Part shown: one piece after another, positions 34,418 through 43,018 of the stretch
How the letters are laid out: every line of letters starts with the position of its first letter
How positions within the stretch are numbered: the first letter of the stretch is position 1
DNA from: Actinomadura graeca
GTDB taxonomy: Bacteria > Actinomycetota > Actinomycetes > Streptosporangiales > Streptosporangiaceae
Assembly: GCF_019175365.1 (NCBI RefSeq)
Contig: NZ_CP059572.1
Location: 5,642,001-5,706,000 of the forward strand
DNA length: 64,000 nucleotides
Direction of reading: 5' to 3'
Translations under genes and position numbers: made by a program
The notes under the pieces: model-generated
What the model saw: only the letters and a program-made list of their open reading frames with translations
The model's database searches: none
What the model was told of the DNA's origin: nothing

Positions 34418-35113
34418 ATGACGACAGAAGACAAGGGCGACGCGCCCGCGGGCTCGCAGACGCTGGAGCGCGGGCTCGCCGTGCTGGTCGAACTGAGCAG
34501 GCACCCGGACGGCCTCACCGTCGCCCAGGTGGCGGCCGCCTGCGGGCTGCACAGATCGATCACGACCCGCCTCCTCGTCTCCCTCGAACGCACCGGCTTC
34601 GCGGCGAGGGACCAGGCGGGCCTCTACCGCGTCGGCTCCCTGGTGACCGAGATCTCCCAGCGGACCCGGCCGCAACTGCGCGAGATCGCCGAACCGGTGC
34701 TGCGACGCCTGGCGCTCACGGTCGACGCCACGGCGTCCCTCGTCGAGGTGCGAGGAGAGTACGCCGTCACCACCCTCGTCGCCGAGCCGCCGACCAACGG
34801 TCCCCGCTTCTCCTACCGCCTCGGCAATCGCGACCCACTGGACCAGGGCGCGGGCGGCCTCGCCGCCCTCGCCTCGGGCCCGCCCCGTCCCGGTGACCCC
34901 GATCGCGTCGCGGCGACCCGGGAGCGCGGGCACATCGTGACGCACGCCGAACTCAACCCGGGCGCGTACGGCATCGCGGCGCCCCTGCCGGGCTGGGACG
35001 TGCGCGCGGCGATCAACATTGTCACCAACCGGAAGGACGTGCTCGAAGCCGCACGCGTGCCCTTGCTCGAAGCCGTCCGCGAAATCGGCGCACAAAGAAG
35101 AACGGACGGATGA
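34418..35113 (+). CDS. IclR-family transcription regulator
   Basis: 231 residues from ATG. Residues about 10-75 are a winged helix-turn-helix (SQTLERGLAVLVELSRHPDG, VAQVAAACGLHRSITTRLLV, LYRVGSLVTEIS). The ligand-binding domain follows (AEPVLRRLALTVDATASLVE, GAYGIAAPLPGWDVRAAINI). It lies 65 bases after the unknown-function gene and probably controls it together with the divergent dioxygenase gene through the palindromes at 33452-33491. Confidence 0.87.
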   Translation: MTTEDKGDAPAGSQTLERGLAVLVELSRHPDGLTVAQVAAACGLHRSITTRLLVSLERTGFAARDQAGLYRVGSLVTEISQRTRPQLREIAEPVLRRLALTVDATASLVEVRGEYAVTTLVAEPPTNGPRFSYRLGNRDPLDQGAGGLAALASGPPRPGDPDRVAATRERGHIVTHAELNPGAYGIAAPLPGWDVRAAINIVTNRKDVLEAARVPLLEAVREIGAQRRTDG

Positions 35114-35210
35114 ACACGACCGGCCGGCGAAAGCAAACGACGGGCCGTACCCCAAGCCGGTGATCACAGGCCGCCTGGTCGAATCCGCTGCCCGTCCGGC
35201 CGTCCCGCGC

Positions 35211-35810
35211 CTATCCCGCGTTTCGGCGCCGCGGCCCGACGCCCTCGGGGATCTCGCCGTGAAGGTGCGGGGTGTAGACGAGCTTCTGCGTCCGGCCGTC
35301 GAGCACGGTCGACTCGATGAGCTCCAGGTCGAACTCCGCCCCGCCGTGGAAGAGCGCGGCCTCACCGGCGCGACCCGAAATGGCGGGGAACATGATGACC
35401 TCGATCCGGTCGACGAGGCCGGCGGCAAGCAAGGCGCGGTTCAGTGAGACGCTGCCGTGCGAGCGCATCGGGACGTCCGTGGTGCGCTTCAGGCGCTCGA
35501 TCGCCGTCACCGCGTCCTCGTTCAGGACCGTCGAGTTCCGCCACCCGAGCGGGTCTTCGAGCGTGCTGGAGAACACGATCTTCGGCAGCTCGTTCAGGCT
35601 GTCGTAGTAGGGCTCGTCGTACTCGGCCACGAACTTGCGGAACTGCCGGAACGTCGTCGCGCCGAAGACGAGCACCTGCTCCTGGGCGAAGGTCCGCACC
35701 CGGTCCTCGCGGATCTCGGGGCCCTCCTTCCCCCAGTATCCGGGCCAGCCTCTGGCCATGCCGTAGCCGTCGAGGCTGCAGAAAAAGTCGACGGTGAAGG
35801 TGGTGCTCAT
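35211..35810 (-). CDS. RibD C-terminal/dihydrofolate-reductase-like protein
   Basis: 199 residues starting MSTTFTVDFFCSLDGYG, the opening strand and loop of the RibD_C/DHFR-like fold. QVLVFGATTFRQFRKFV gives the family 'lv-GR-Tf' element (here GATTF), and PMRSHGSVSLNRALLAAGLVD the second nucleotide-binding segment (normally GGa-l-) with a serine-rich variation. It probably reduces a pterin-like or other small substrate with NAD(P)H. It converges on the IclR gene. An inverted repeat lies about 85 bases upstream. Confidence 0.82.
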   Translation of the reverse strand: MSTTFTVDFFCSLDGYGMARGWPGYWGKEGPEIREDRVRTFAQEQVLVFGATTFRQFRKFVAEYDEPYYDSLNELPKIVFSSTLEDPLGWRNSTVLNEDAVTAIERLKRTTDVPMRSHGSVSLNRALLAAGLVDRIEVIMFPAISGRAGEAALFHGGAEFDLELIESTVLDGRTQKLVYTPHLHGEIPEGVGPRRRNAG

Positions 35811-35894
35811 GGTGGTGCTCCCTTTTCCTGTGCCACCTCCGTCGGGCGGCTTCACTACGTCCACGAACGCCACTGCCCCGATCCGACACCGCCT

Positions 35895-35909
35895 TCGAAA
35901 TTCTTTCGA
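35895..35909. promoter_or_regulatory. Inverted repeat upstream of the RibD-like gene
   Basis: TCGAAA-TTC-TTTCGA is a perfect inverted repeat 85 bases before the start of the leftward gene, in an AT-richer patch. It is a candidate operator. Confidence 0.35.
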
Positions 35910-35935
35910 GGACTTTTTCCGCATACCGACCGTCA

Positions 35936-36110
35936 CTACACCGGACGGCCGTCGTGGAAGCTGTCGGGCGGCTGCGTGACGTCGCCGCCGGGAAGCACGG
36001 CGGACCAGCCGCCGTCGACGACGGGGTTGGCCCGGGTGACGTAGGAGGACTCGTCGGAGGCCAGGAACAGGGCGCACCGGGCGACTTCCTCAGATGTCCT
36101 GATCCTTGTC
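35936..36110 (-). pseudogene. C-terminal fragment of a short-chain dehydrogenase gene
   Basis: The minus strand reads [19 protein letters not shown] and then GGWSAV near the end, the typical last 40 residues of a short-chain dehydrogenase (SDR): the helix before the C-terminus and the substrate-loop glycines. All upstream parts (cofactor and catalytic motifs) are missing; the frame runs straight into monooxygenase remnants. Confidence 0.6.
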
Positions 36111-36112
36111 GA

Positions 36113-36885
36113 CGGTCGCGCCTGGTCAGGAGTTCGGCGAGTACGGCGGCGTCCTCCAATGCCTGGGCGTCGCCCTGGGCCGGGGTGGGCGGGCAGGTGT
36201 GCGCTGCGTCGCCGATGAGGACCACCCGGCCCCGGTTCCACGGGGCGGGGGAACACGTGCGTCCCGAAGCGGGTGTCGTTGACGCGGCAGGGTCGGTAAG
36301 CGTCTCGCGGATGTCGTCCCAGGGGCCGTGATAGGCGTCGGCCAGTTCCTTGAGGGTGACCAGCCGCTCGTCCGGTGAGGTGGGAGCGGTCCTGCGCGGG
36401 TTCCACGACGTAGGCGTAGAGCAAGTCCTCGCCAGGTAGGGCTGTAGCCGACGATGAGCGAAGGCCCGCCAGATGCCCATGCCGACCGGACGGGTCTCCA
36501 GGTCGATGCCCAGCGCGCGGCGGGTGTGCGAGCGGACGCCGTCGGCGCCGACGACCAGGTAGTAGCGGCCGGTCGAGCTGTCGGAGAAGGTGATGTCGAC
36601 GCCCGCGCCGTCCTGGCGCAGGCCGGTATGAGTGCCGCCGAAGCGGGTCGTGACGCCGACGGCGGCGATGCGGCCGAGGAGGATCCGCGCGAGGTTTGGC
36701 CGAGGGCATCCCCAGCACGGCGGGCAGGTCGGGGCCGCCTGTGCGGACGTCGCGGATCTCGGCGAGGACGGTTCCGTTCGCGTCCGGGGCGCGGATACCG
36801 GTGACGTCGGAGGCGAACCCGTGCCGCCGGTGCCGAGCGCGCGGAACTCCCGCAGGGCGTTGCCCTGCGTGAACTGCTGGTGGAA
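36113..36885 (-). pseudogene. Decayed FAD-dependent aromatic monooxygenase gene
   Basis: Fragments read across frames on the minus strand: [40 protein letters not shown] (the DG motif of class A flavoprotein hydroxylases), [20 protein letters not shown], and [18 protein letters not shown] (the GD motif that binds FAD). The N-terminal GxGxxG nucleotide fold is missing and frames shift more than once. The 3' end is joined to an SDR tail, so this is a fused remnant. Confidence 0.7.
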
Positions 36886-37266
36886 GCTGGCCGTGGGCTG
36901 GGGTCCGCCGGCTGAGGCCCTTGGCGCGGTACGCGCGGGCACTGCGACCCCCCTTGAAGAACATCCCGTGCCGTTCGGGCTGGCCACTGGCGGCGAGATA
37001 AAAGCGAACAACGAGCGAACGTGGTTGGCTGGTGGGTGCAACCCCATGCCGATGGCGGTACCGCTTCTTCGGCATGATCTGACGAGCAGCGAGAACACTT
37101 CTGCGGCCATAGCACGTTTTCATGAGGAAATGGCATTTCCTGGTCGCGGCCGTCCTGGTGGATGATCGGGTCGCAAACGAGGCCCGGCTCCTCGGAATCG
37201 GGGCCGCATATCGCGAGGCCGGCGATCGTGTATGCGGACCCGCCCAGCTCCCAAGGAAGTGTCATC
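36886..37266. other. Intergenic region, no gene recognised
   Basis: About 380 bases between the leftward monooxygenase remnant and the rightward secreted-protein gene. It may contain further decayed upstream sequence of the monooxygenase, but no clear motif was found. The promoter of the small secreted protein should lie near its right end. Confidence 0.35.
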
Positions 37267-37635
37267 ATGAAGATCCGCAAACCAGCTCTGGCCGTGTTCG
37301 GCCTCGGGGCGACGGCACTGGTCTTGTCCGGCGGCATCGGCCCGGCGTCCGCCGGCACGGGCGACGACAAGCCTAAGCTGCCGGTCACCTGCAGTCTCAA
37401 GGCGGACGCCGGCCCCTTCGCGGCGGCACGATGCCTCGGTGAGGGCGCGGTGCAGTTCACCGTGTTCTGCCCTGCCGACGAGAAGCGGGACATGGTCGTC
37501 AACATGTTCGCGGGCCGCTCGATGCTGCTCCTGAACCGCTGCCACAAGGGCCCCACGCTCGCCGCGCTCACGATGTTCGACGTCGACAACAACAAGCCGG
37601 GCGAGGTCCTGGTGCCCATGCAGCAGATCGCCTGA
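37267..37635 (+). CDS. Small secreted protein, unknown function
   Basis: 122 residues from ATG with AAGGAAG upstream. The signal peptide is MKIRKPALAVFGLGATALVL..., cleaved near PASAG. The mature part is about 94 residues with four cysteines in two likely disulfides (TCSLKADAG, ARCLGEG, FCPADEK, NRCHKGP). No family is recognised. A hairpin follows the stop, so it is probably a single-gene transcript. Confidence 0.72.
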   Translation: MKIRKPALAVFGLGATALVLSGGIGPASAGTGDDKPKLPVTCSLKADAGPFAAARCLGEGAVQFTVFCPADEKRDMVVNMFAGRSMLLLNRCHKGPTLAALTMFDVDNNKPGEVLVPMQQIA

Positions 37636-37644
37636 CCTCCCGCT

Positions 37645-37669
37645 CGGGCCGTTCGAGGGGAGCGGCCCG
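37645..37669 (+). terminator. Hairpin after the secreted-protein gene
   Basis: CGGGCCG (37645-37651) and CGGCCCG (37663-37669) pair perfectly across an 11-base loop, ten bases after the stop codon. There is no T run, as is usual for actinomycete terminators. Confidence 0.5.
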
Positions 37670-37725
37670 GGCGACCGGTCCTGAGACAGAACGCATTCTG
37701 ATTCACCCTGCGATCCATCCTCGGT

Positions 37726-37772
37726 ACGACGAGCGCCGCCCGCTCCGCGCCTGCGGGCGGCGCTCTCGTCGT
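37726..37772. terminator. Strong long hairpin
   Basis: GAGCGCCGCCCGC (37731-37743) pairs perfectly with GCGGGCGGCGCTC (37753-37765); ACGAC and GTCGT extend the stem after a two-base bulge. The loop is nine bases. It lies between the rightward secreted-protein gene and the leftward TetR gene, so it probably terminates in both directions. Confidence 0.7.
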
Positions 37773-38032
37773 GACATCCCGACGAGAGTCGGCATGTTCG
37801 GGCGGGTACCTGTCAGTGGGAAATTCCGAGATCGGTTTACACTTTCGTGAGATCGGTGGACGAAGCTGTCGTAGGCGACCCTGATGCGGGCGAACCGCCG
37901 AGATCACCGTGTACGGCGGCCTCACCGCCCTTGCGTCCCACAAGTCGATCACCGACGCCACCCGTCCGGGCCCGGGTGACCTCTCAAGAGGCTCAAAACA
38001 GAGACACACCGTCGTGATCTTGGCGGAGCCGT

Positions 38033-38629
38033 CTATCCAGCGGACTCTGTCCTGTTGAGAGCGTCCAGAATCTTGTGCAGCTGCTCCCGGAGACGGCGGA
38101 CCGCGTGGGGATCGTCGGGAAAGACTTGACGGCCGTCCTCGTCCATGAAGCCATTGTGCACGAACGTGCCGATGCTCCAGATGACGATCCAGGCCAAGAG
38201 CCGGAGATCCAGGTCGGGGGCGACGCCCTCCCACGGAGTGGACGTCAGAACATCGATGAACGGCGGAGGGTCTTCGGCTAGCGAAAGGTGTACATCGGTG
38301 GCATCCCCCAAGCCTCGATGACTCCACAGCGCGGGCAGTTGCGGGTGGTCGACGATGAAGTCGAAGAACGCGTCTATAACACGATGAATTCCTTCGACCC
38401 CGTGGGTGCTTTCGCTCAGTGCGGCGTCGATCCGTGCTGTCTCGATGTCGCGCAGCCTGGCGAAGACTTGCCGGTAGATCTGCTCTCTGCCGATCTCCTC
38501 GAGCAAGGTGGTCTCCACCCTGGCGACCTCGCTGATCATTTTCAGGGTCGTCGAATCGTAGCCGAGCTGTGAGAAGAGTTTCCCCGCCGCGTCCAGGATA
38601 TCGTCATCAATATCATAGCTGGCAGTCAT
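38033..38629 (-). CDS. TetR-family transcription regulator
   Basis: 198 residues from MTASYDIDDDILDAAG. The N-terminal helix-turn-helix reads ILDAAGKLFSQLGYDSTTLK and MISEVARVETTLLEEIG, with a divergent recognition helix (VETTLLEEIG instead of the usual t-lYyhF). The rest is all-helical as in TetR ligand domains (VEGIHRVIDAFFDFIVDHPQ). It lies between gene remnants; a target operon is not evident, so it may itself be left over from a decayed locus. Confidence 0.82.
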   Translation of the reverse strand: MTASYDIDDDILDAAGKLFSQLGYDSTTLKMISEVARVETTLLEEIGREQIYRQVFARLRDIETARIDAALSESTHGVEGIHRVIDAFFDFIVDHPQLPALWSHRGLGDATDVHLSLAEDPPPFIDVLTSTPWEGVAPDLDLRLLAWIVIWSIGTFVHNGFMDEDGRQVFPDDPHAVRRLREQLHKILDALNRTESAG

Positions 38630-38661
38630 CGAAGCCCCGATCCCGGCTGTTCCTTCTCGCC

Positions 38662-39015
38662 TCAAACCTCACCGTAGTCTTGCGCCCAGTCTTTCCCCGC
38701 ATTGCCGACTCGGTGCCAAAAAGACGTAAAATCACATTCACGGATCGGGTCGGCTATCACGGGCTCCCGGGTGATGTCTCCCTTGATCGAGCGCAGCACC
38801 GTGACGAGGTGCTGGGTGGCGAGGTGGCCGCCCTGGGAGAAGGCGGTGAGGTGCACGCGGTAGCGCCTCATGGTGGCGCGCCAGTGCTCGTCGGCCGCGG
38901 ATCGGTCGTCGGTGTAGGGCTCGAACTCCGACAGGGCGACGATGTCCTTGCGCGCCGGGCCCAGTTCCTTCGAGACTTGGGCCGTATGAGTGGAGGCGAG
39001 TAACAGCCACTTGAT
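38662..39015 (-). pseudogene. C-terminal fragment of a branched-chain-type substrate-binding protein gene
   Basis: About 118 codons are open on the minus strand: VTGIKWLLLASTHTAQVSKE, VALSEFEPYTDDRSAADEHW, HLTAFSQGGHLATQHLVTVL, and a terminal HRVGNAGKDWAQDYGEV. The 'taFsQ-G-laa--lv--L' pattern is typical of the C-terminal half of periplasmic LivK/urea-type binding proteins. The N-terminal two thirds are missing, and no transporter genes are next to it. Confidence 0.5.
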
Positions 39016-39019
39016 GCCG

Positions 39020-39195
39020 GTGACGTTCTGTGCCTACGCGTCCTGGACCCAGCCGATGGACATGGCCTCCAGCCCGCCACCATCAGGGATGTCCCGGACG
39101 CGCTGCCGGTCGGGTTCCATCCGCTCACCCTGGACCTCTACGTCCCCCGGAACCGGCCGCCCTCTACCTACCTCTACCTTCACGGCGGCGGGTGA
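39020..39195 (+). pseudogene. N-terminal fragment of an alpha/beta hydrolase gene
   Basis: The plus strand reads QPATIRDVPDALPVGFHPLT, then DLYVPRNRPPSTYLYLHGGG and a stop. 'lDlY-P......-ylHGGG' is the opening of alpha/beta hydrolases of the hormone-sensitive-lipase/esterase type, ending exactly at the oxyanion-hole HGGG. The nucleophile and rest of the fold are missing. Confidence 0.45.
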
Positions 39196-39279
39196 CGGGG
39201 CGGAAACCGCGCCCTCGGTCCCGAAAACGTCCCGGACCTGGCCAGACCCCCCTCGCGCCTGCGTGCGGACATCGATTTG

Positions 39280-39792
39280 TCAGATGATCGGCGGGCCGAG
39301 GGCCGTCGCGATGTGTGCCTGTCTCGATGCGAGTGCCCGGTTCAGCTGCCGTGGTTGGGTGAATCGCAGCGTATTGCGGGAGGGGTCGAAGAAGGCGCAA
39401 TCGCGGGTGCCGTCGGGTCGGTCGATCGGTTCTTGCATCACCTCGGCGCCCGCGGCCTCGATGCGCTCGAAGGTGGCATCGCAGTCGCCGGTCACGAAGA
39501 CGAGACGGTGACTCAGGAGGCCCTTGACCGTCAGTTCCTCGATCGTCCGCCGGTCGGCGGGTGAGGCATTCGGGTCCGCGCCGGGCGAGTGGAGAAAGAT
39601 GCGCACATTCGGATACGAGGGCGGGCCGACGCTCGCCGACCACAGCGCCCCCTCGGGTTCGTTGCGTACGTCGAAGCCGAGGACGTCACGGTAGAAATCA
39701 AGCGCCTCGTTCAGATCGTGGACGGCGAGGGTGCAAGACCAGAGCATGACATCGGTGCCGGTCACCCGGATCTGCGGGGCAGGTCGCCTCAT
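39280..39792 (-). CDS. VOC-family (glyoxalase/bleomycin-resistance-like) protein
   Basis: 170 residues. The repeated beta-alpha-beta-beta-beta units of the VOC fold are seen in MLWSCTLAVHDLNEALDFYR and GLLSHRLVFVTGDCDATFER, and GTRDCAFFDPSRNTLRFTQP closes the domain. Metal ligands cannot be fixed with confidence. The ATG overlaps the stop of the ECF sigma gene (ATGA), so it is translationally coupled to it and may be part of the response the sigma controls. Confidence 0.82.
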   Translation of the reverse strand: MRRPAPQIRVTGTDVMLWSCTLAVHDLNEALDFYRDVLGFDVRNEPEGALWSASVGPPSYPNVRIFLHSPGADPNASPADRRTIEELTVKGLLSHRLVFVTGDCDATFERIEAAGAEVMQEPIDRPDGTRDCAFFDPSRNTLRFTQPRQLNRALASRQAHIATALGPPII

Positions 39793-40652
39793 CGCCGTCC
39801 CTTGTCGTCGGCGTGGAGAGGGACGATGTCGAGGCCCTGGAGGCGGTCCGGGGCGGTGTCGATGGTGATGCTGGTGATCTTCTCGTTGCCGATGGTGAAC
39901 GTGAAAACGGCCTTCGGTCGGCCTCGGTGCGACCAGACGGCCGCCGGAACCCCATCGACCAGAGCCAGCCGGGCGGCCTGGGCCCGGCCCGCGAAGAACG
40001 CCGCCACCGCGTGGGCGCCGCGGACTTCGAGGGCCACGGCGTCCGGATCGAGCAGTTCGAGCAGGGCGGCGAAATCCCCGCTCCGGGAGGCGGCGAGGAA
40101 GGCCTCGACGATGTCCCGCTTCGCCGATCGCGCGGCGGCGGACGCCTCCGCCGCGCCTTGCACCCGGCGCCGGGCCCGGCTGGCGAGTTGCCGGGCCGCG
40201 GCCGGGGAGCGGTCGATGATGCCGCCGATCTCCACGAACGACACGGCGAAGACGTCGTGCAGGACGAACGCGAGCCGTTCAGCGGGAGACAGGGTGTCCA
40301 GCACCACCATCAGCGCGGCACCGACCGAATCGGCGAGCATCGCCTCGTTCTCGGGGTCGGCCGGGCCGGGGCCCGGGTGGGGCGCGTCCGGCTCGGGCGG
40401 CAGCGCCCCGGCCGACTCCTCACGCCGGGCCCGGCGGGCCTCGAGCATGTTCAGGCAGACCCGGGCCGTGATCGTGGTCAGCCAGCCGGCCGGATTCTCG
40501 ATCTGGCCGGTGTCGGCGCGGCTGACCCGCAGCCACGTCTCCTGCAGCGCGTCCTGGGCCTCACCGGGCGAACCGAGCATTCGATGGGCCATCGCGTGCA
40601 AGCGGCCTTGGTGCTCGGCGAACCGCTCGCTCAGCCAGTCCTGCTCGATCAT
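39789..40652 (-). CDS. ECF sigma factor with SnoaL-like C-terminal domain (SigJ/ECF41-like)
   Basis: 287 residues with AAGGAA eight bases before ATG. Region 2: FAEHQGRLHAMAHRMLGSPG and DALQETWLRVSRAD; region 4: LSPAERLAFVLHDVFAVSF followed by EIGGIIDRSPAAARQLASRA. The last 110 residues (IVEAFLAASRSGDFAALLEL...) form a SnoaL/NTF2-like domain. In this class the added domain replaces a separate anti-sigma factor and tunes activity. The next gene, a VOC protein, overlaps it; the VOC gene at 40780 diverges from it. Confidence 0.87.
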   Translation of the reverse strand: MIEQDWLSERFAEHQGRLHAMAHRMLGSPGEAQDALQETWLRVSRADTGQIENPAGWLTTITARVCLNMLEARRARREESAGALPPEPDAPHPGPGPADPENEAMLADSVGAALMVVLDTLSPAERLAFVLHDVFAVSFVEIGGIIDRSPAAARQLASRARRRVQGAAEASAAARSAKRDIVEAFLAASRSGDFAALLELLDPDAVALEVRGAHAVAAFFAGRAQAARLALVDGVPAAVWSHRGRPKAVFTFTIGNEKITSITIDTAPDRLQGLDIVPLHADDKGRR

Positions 40653-40779
40653 CTGTCACATTCCTTCGTTTCGGCCTGTCATATCAACTGACCGGCGCAA
40701 CCACGCTGATGTGACATCGGGGTCGGCCCCGGGTGCTCGGCCTGCCGGTCCAGACATCTCGAACTGAAGGAGAGACACG

Positions 40780-41193
40780 ATGAAGGCGCACGTGAGCTCG
40801 ATCCTGCTCGGCGTCCAGGACATGGAGCGGGCCAAGCGGTTCTACACCGACGGTCTCGGCTGGAAAATCAAGAACGACTACGGCATCTCGGTGTTCTTCG
40901 AGTCGGACGGCGCCTCGCCCGTCGGCTTCTACGGCCGTGAAGGTCTGGCAGAGCAGGTGGGGACGAGCCCAGAAGGCGATGGCTTCAGCGGGCTCGTCCT
41001 CACCTACGTCGTCCGCAGCGAGGCGCGGGTCGATGAGATCATGGCGGAAGCCGAAAAGGCCGGCGCCACCATCCTCAAGCCCGCCGGTGCCCTGCCATGG
41101 GGTGGGTACGGCGGCACTTTCACCGACCCTGACGGCTACATCTGGAGCCTGGGCTACAGCGCCCGCGGGACGGATCAGCCTTACGCGGAGTAG
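40780..41193 (+). CDS. VOC-family protein (glyoxalase-like)
   Basis: 137 residues, GAAGGAGAG upstream. The fold is shown by VSSILLGVQDMERAKRFYTD, GWKIKNDYGISVFFES and GGTFTDPDGYIWSLGYSA. This group is often annotated as glyoxalase or bleomycin-resistance-like; no specific activity can be given. It diverges from the ECF sigma operon, whose own second gene is another VOC protein, which suggests a shared stress response. Confidence 0.83.
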   Translation: MKAHVSSILLGVQDMERAKRFYTDGLGWKIKNDYGISVFFESDGASPVGFYGREGLAEQVGTSPEGDGFSGLVLTYVVRSEARVDEIMAEAEKAGATILKPAGALPWGGYGGTFTDPDGYIWSLGYSARGTDQPYAE

Positions 41194-41257
41194 CAGCTCT
41201 GGTAAGTGTGGACAAGGCCACTCGGCCTGCCCCACACCGATCGGAATGGAGGACGTC

Positions 41258-41692
41258 GTGAAGTTTCGCACCCTCGTCGAACCACCCGAGCCCATGCGGG
41301 GCCTGGAGGTTCCGCCCGAGGTGGTGGAGGCGCTCGGCGGGGGCGCGCGACCGCCGGTGACGATCACCATCAACGGGCATTCCTGGAAGAGCCGCGTCGC
41401 GATCATGCGCGGCCGCCTCCTGCTCGGCCTCAGCAACGCCAACCGCAGGGCGGCGGGTGTCGCGGTCGGCGACGAGGTCGAGGTCGAGCTTGAACTCGAC
41501 ACCGAGCCGCGTGTCGTCGTCGAACCCGAGGACTTCGCCCGAGCCCTGAACGACGACCCCGTCGCCCGTGCCGCCTACGACAACCTCGCCTACAGCCACA
41601 AGCGCGAGCACGTGCGCGCCATCGAGAGCGCGAAGAAGCCCGAGACGCGCCGACGGCGCATTGAGAAGGCCATCGCCGCCCTGCGCGGCTGA
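41258..41692 (+). CDS. YdeI/OmpD-associated family protein with DUF1905 domain
   Basis: 144 residues from GTG with GGAGG five bases upstream. Residues 1-95 are DUF1905-like (PPVTITINGHSWKSRVAIMR, VAVGDEVEVELELDTEPRVV), and the C-terminal 50 are the YdeI/OmpD-associated helical region (AYDNLAYSHKREHVRAIESA, ending RRRRIEKAIAALRG). The cellular role of the family is unclear. A second member is encoded at 53101-53553. Confidence 0.8.
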   Translation: MKFRTLVEPPEPMRGLEVPPEVVEALGGGARPPVTITINGHSWKSRVAIMRGRLLLGLSNANRRAAGVAVGDEVEVELELDTEPRVVVEPEDFARALNDDPVARAAYDNLAYSHKREHVRAIESAKKPETRRRRIEKAIAALRG

Positions 41693-41946
41693 AAACTCCG
41701 AAGAAATCACTCCGTCGGCGATCTGCCCACGCCCGGCCCAGCACCAGCGCGCGGCCAGGCAGGCGATACATCGGGCGCCGCCGCCGACAAAGCGGCTGCG
41801 TGGCCAGCCGTCCCGGCGCCTCACCGCCGATCTCTCGGTTCGGTATTCGTCGGGCATGCCGGGGTGCTGCAGCGGTGTCGGGAGAAGGACGTCACGAGAT
41901 CAACTTTCTGCTTTCGGATCCATAGGAGTCATCCCCCGTGTTTCGT

Positions 41947-42810
41947 TCAAAGGTGGGGGGCGAGTACCTCGGCGATTTCGCGGCAGCGGAGATAGGACTT
42001 GACACGGTGAGGGTCGAAGCGGTGGATGGTGATGTCCCGGTCGATCCACACGCCGTCGAAGCGCAGGGGCAGCGCGCGCCGTGGCGCCGCCACGGGGTCG
42101 CCCTTGTCGGACAGGTTCCACCACTCGCCCACGCCAGGGGGACGGATGCCCTTTCCGGCAGGCGGCGGCTCGAGGCGGTCGAAGACGACGTTGCGCATGG
42201 CGAGGGGGCTGCCGAGCGTCACCAGCAGGTCCACGCGTAGGTCCGGGGCGGAGCACAGCGCCTCGTATGCCACCACGCTGCCCAGGGAATGGGTGACGAG
42301 CCCCCTCGGCCGATGGGTGCGGACCGCATCGGCGACGCGCTCGCGGCAGCGTCGACGGCGGTCGGCGAACCGCGGGTCGAAGTAGGTGGCCAGCTCGGCG
42401 ACCAGTGCTGTGATAACCGGGATGCAGCGGGCACCATAGCGATCGGTGAGGAGACCCACGGCCTGGCGCAGGGCCGCCGTGACCCGGCCCGCCGGGACGG
42501 GTGCGGGCGCGTTCGACTCCGCCGCCTCCACACGTGTCTGCTCGGCCCACTCCAAGAACAGTGCACGCGCGAAAGGTTCGAGTGTGTCCGGCCGCGCCGC
42601 TCCCATGCCGGTTCCGCGGTCGAGGAGGTCGGCGTAGTAGGCGACCGGCATCTGGCTCGGACCTGCGAGCAGCGGATCATATGCCCGGCATCCCTCGCCG
42701 AGCCATTTTTGCCAGTCCGCCTCGATCGCTTGCATGGCGCCGGTGAGGTCCCGCGCGGCGCTGTAGTAGGAGAAGTTCCTGATTCCGTGCACCCCGACGA
42801 TCGACGCCAC
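41947..42810 (-). CDS. Lipase-like alpha/beta hydrolase
   Basis: 287 residues from a GTG with GGGAGG five bases upstream. It begins ASIVGVHGIRNFSYYSAA, a 'VHGi' oxyanion strand, and the nucleophile elbow is RGLVTHSLGSVVAYEALC with the serine in HSLGS. A late DRDITIHRFDPHRVKSYL may carry the catalytic His. It resembles the N-terminal hydrolase modules fused to STAND proteins (compare 10233-13238), but stands alone here. It diverges from the DUF4407 gene in a block with caspase and flotillin genes, so a conflict-system effector role is a reasonable inference. Confidence 0.78.
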   Translation of the reverse strand: MASIVGVHGIRNFSYYSAARDLTGAMQAIEADWQKWLGEGCRAYDPLLAGPSQMPVAYYADLLDRGTGMGAARPDTLEPFARALFLEWAEQTRVEAAESNAPAPVPAGRVTAALRQAVGLLTDRYGARCIPVITALVAELATYFDPRFADRRRRCRERVADAVRTHRPRGLVTHSLGSVVAYEALCSAPDLRVDLLVTLGSPLAMRNVVFDRLEPPPAGKGIRPPGVGEWWNLSDKGDPVAAPRRALPLRFDGVWIDRDITIHRFDPHRVKSYLRCREIAEVLAPHL

Positions 42811-43018
42811 CGGCCTCCCTTCGGTGAGGTCGAGGATCAGAATGGCCTTGAGAGGACATTGGCGGCACCCCGGATCTTCGACGGGCACGGATATTCTATG
42901 TGGGGAACGTGGGATGCGGGCACATCGTTCTCCGGGTGCGGGACGTAAATCATTCTCGCGCAACCGATCACAAGCCGTGCGGGGGTACGGTGACGAAACC
43001 TCAGAGGGTTCGCTCTTA

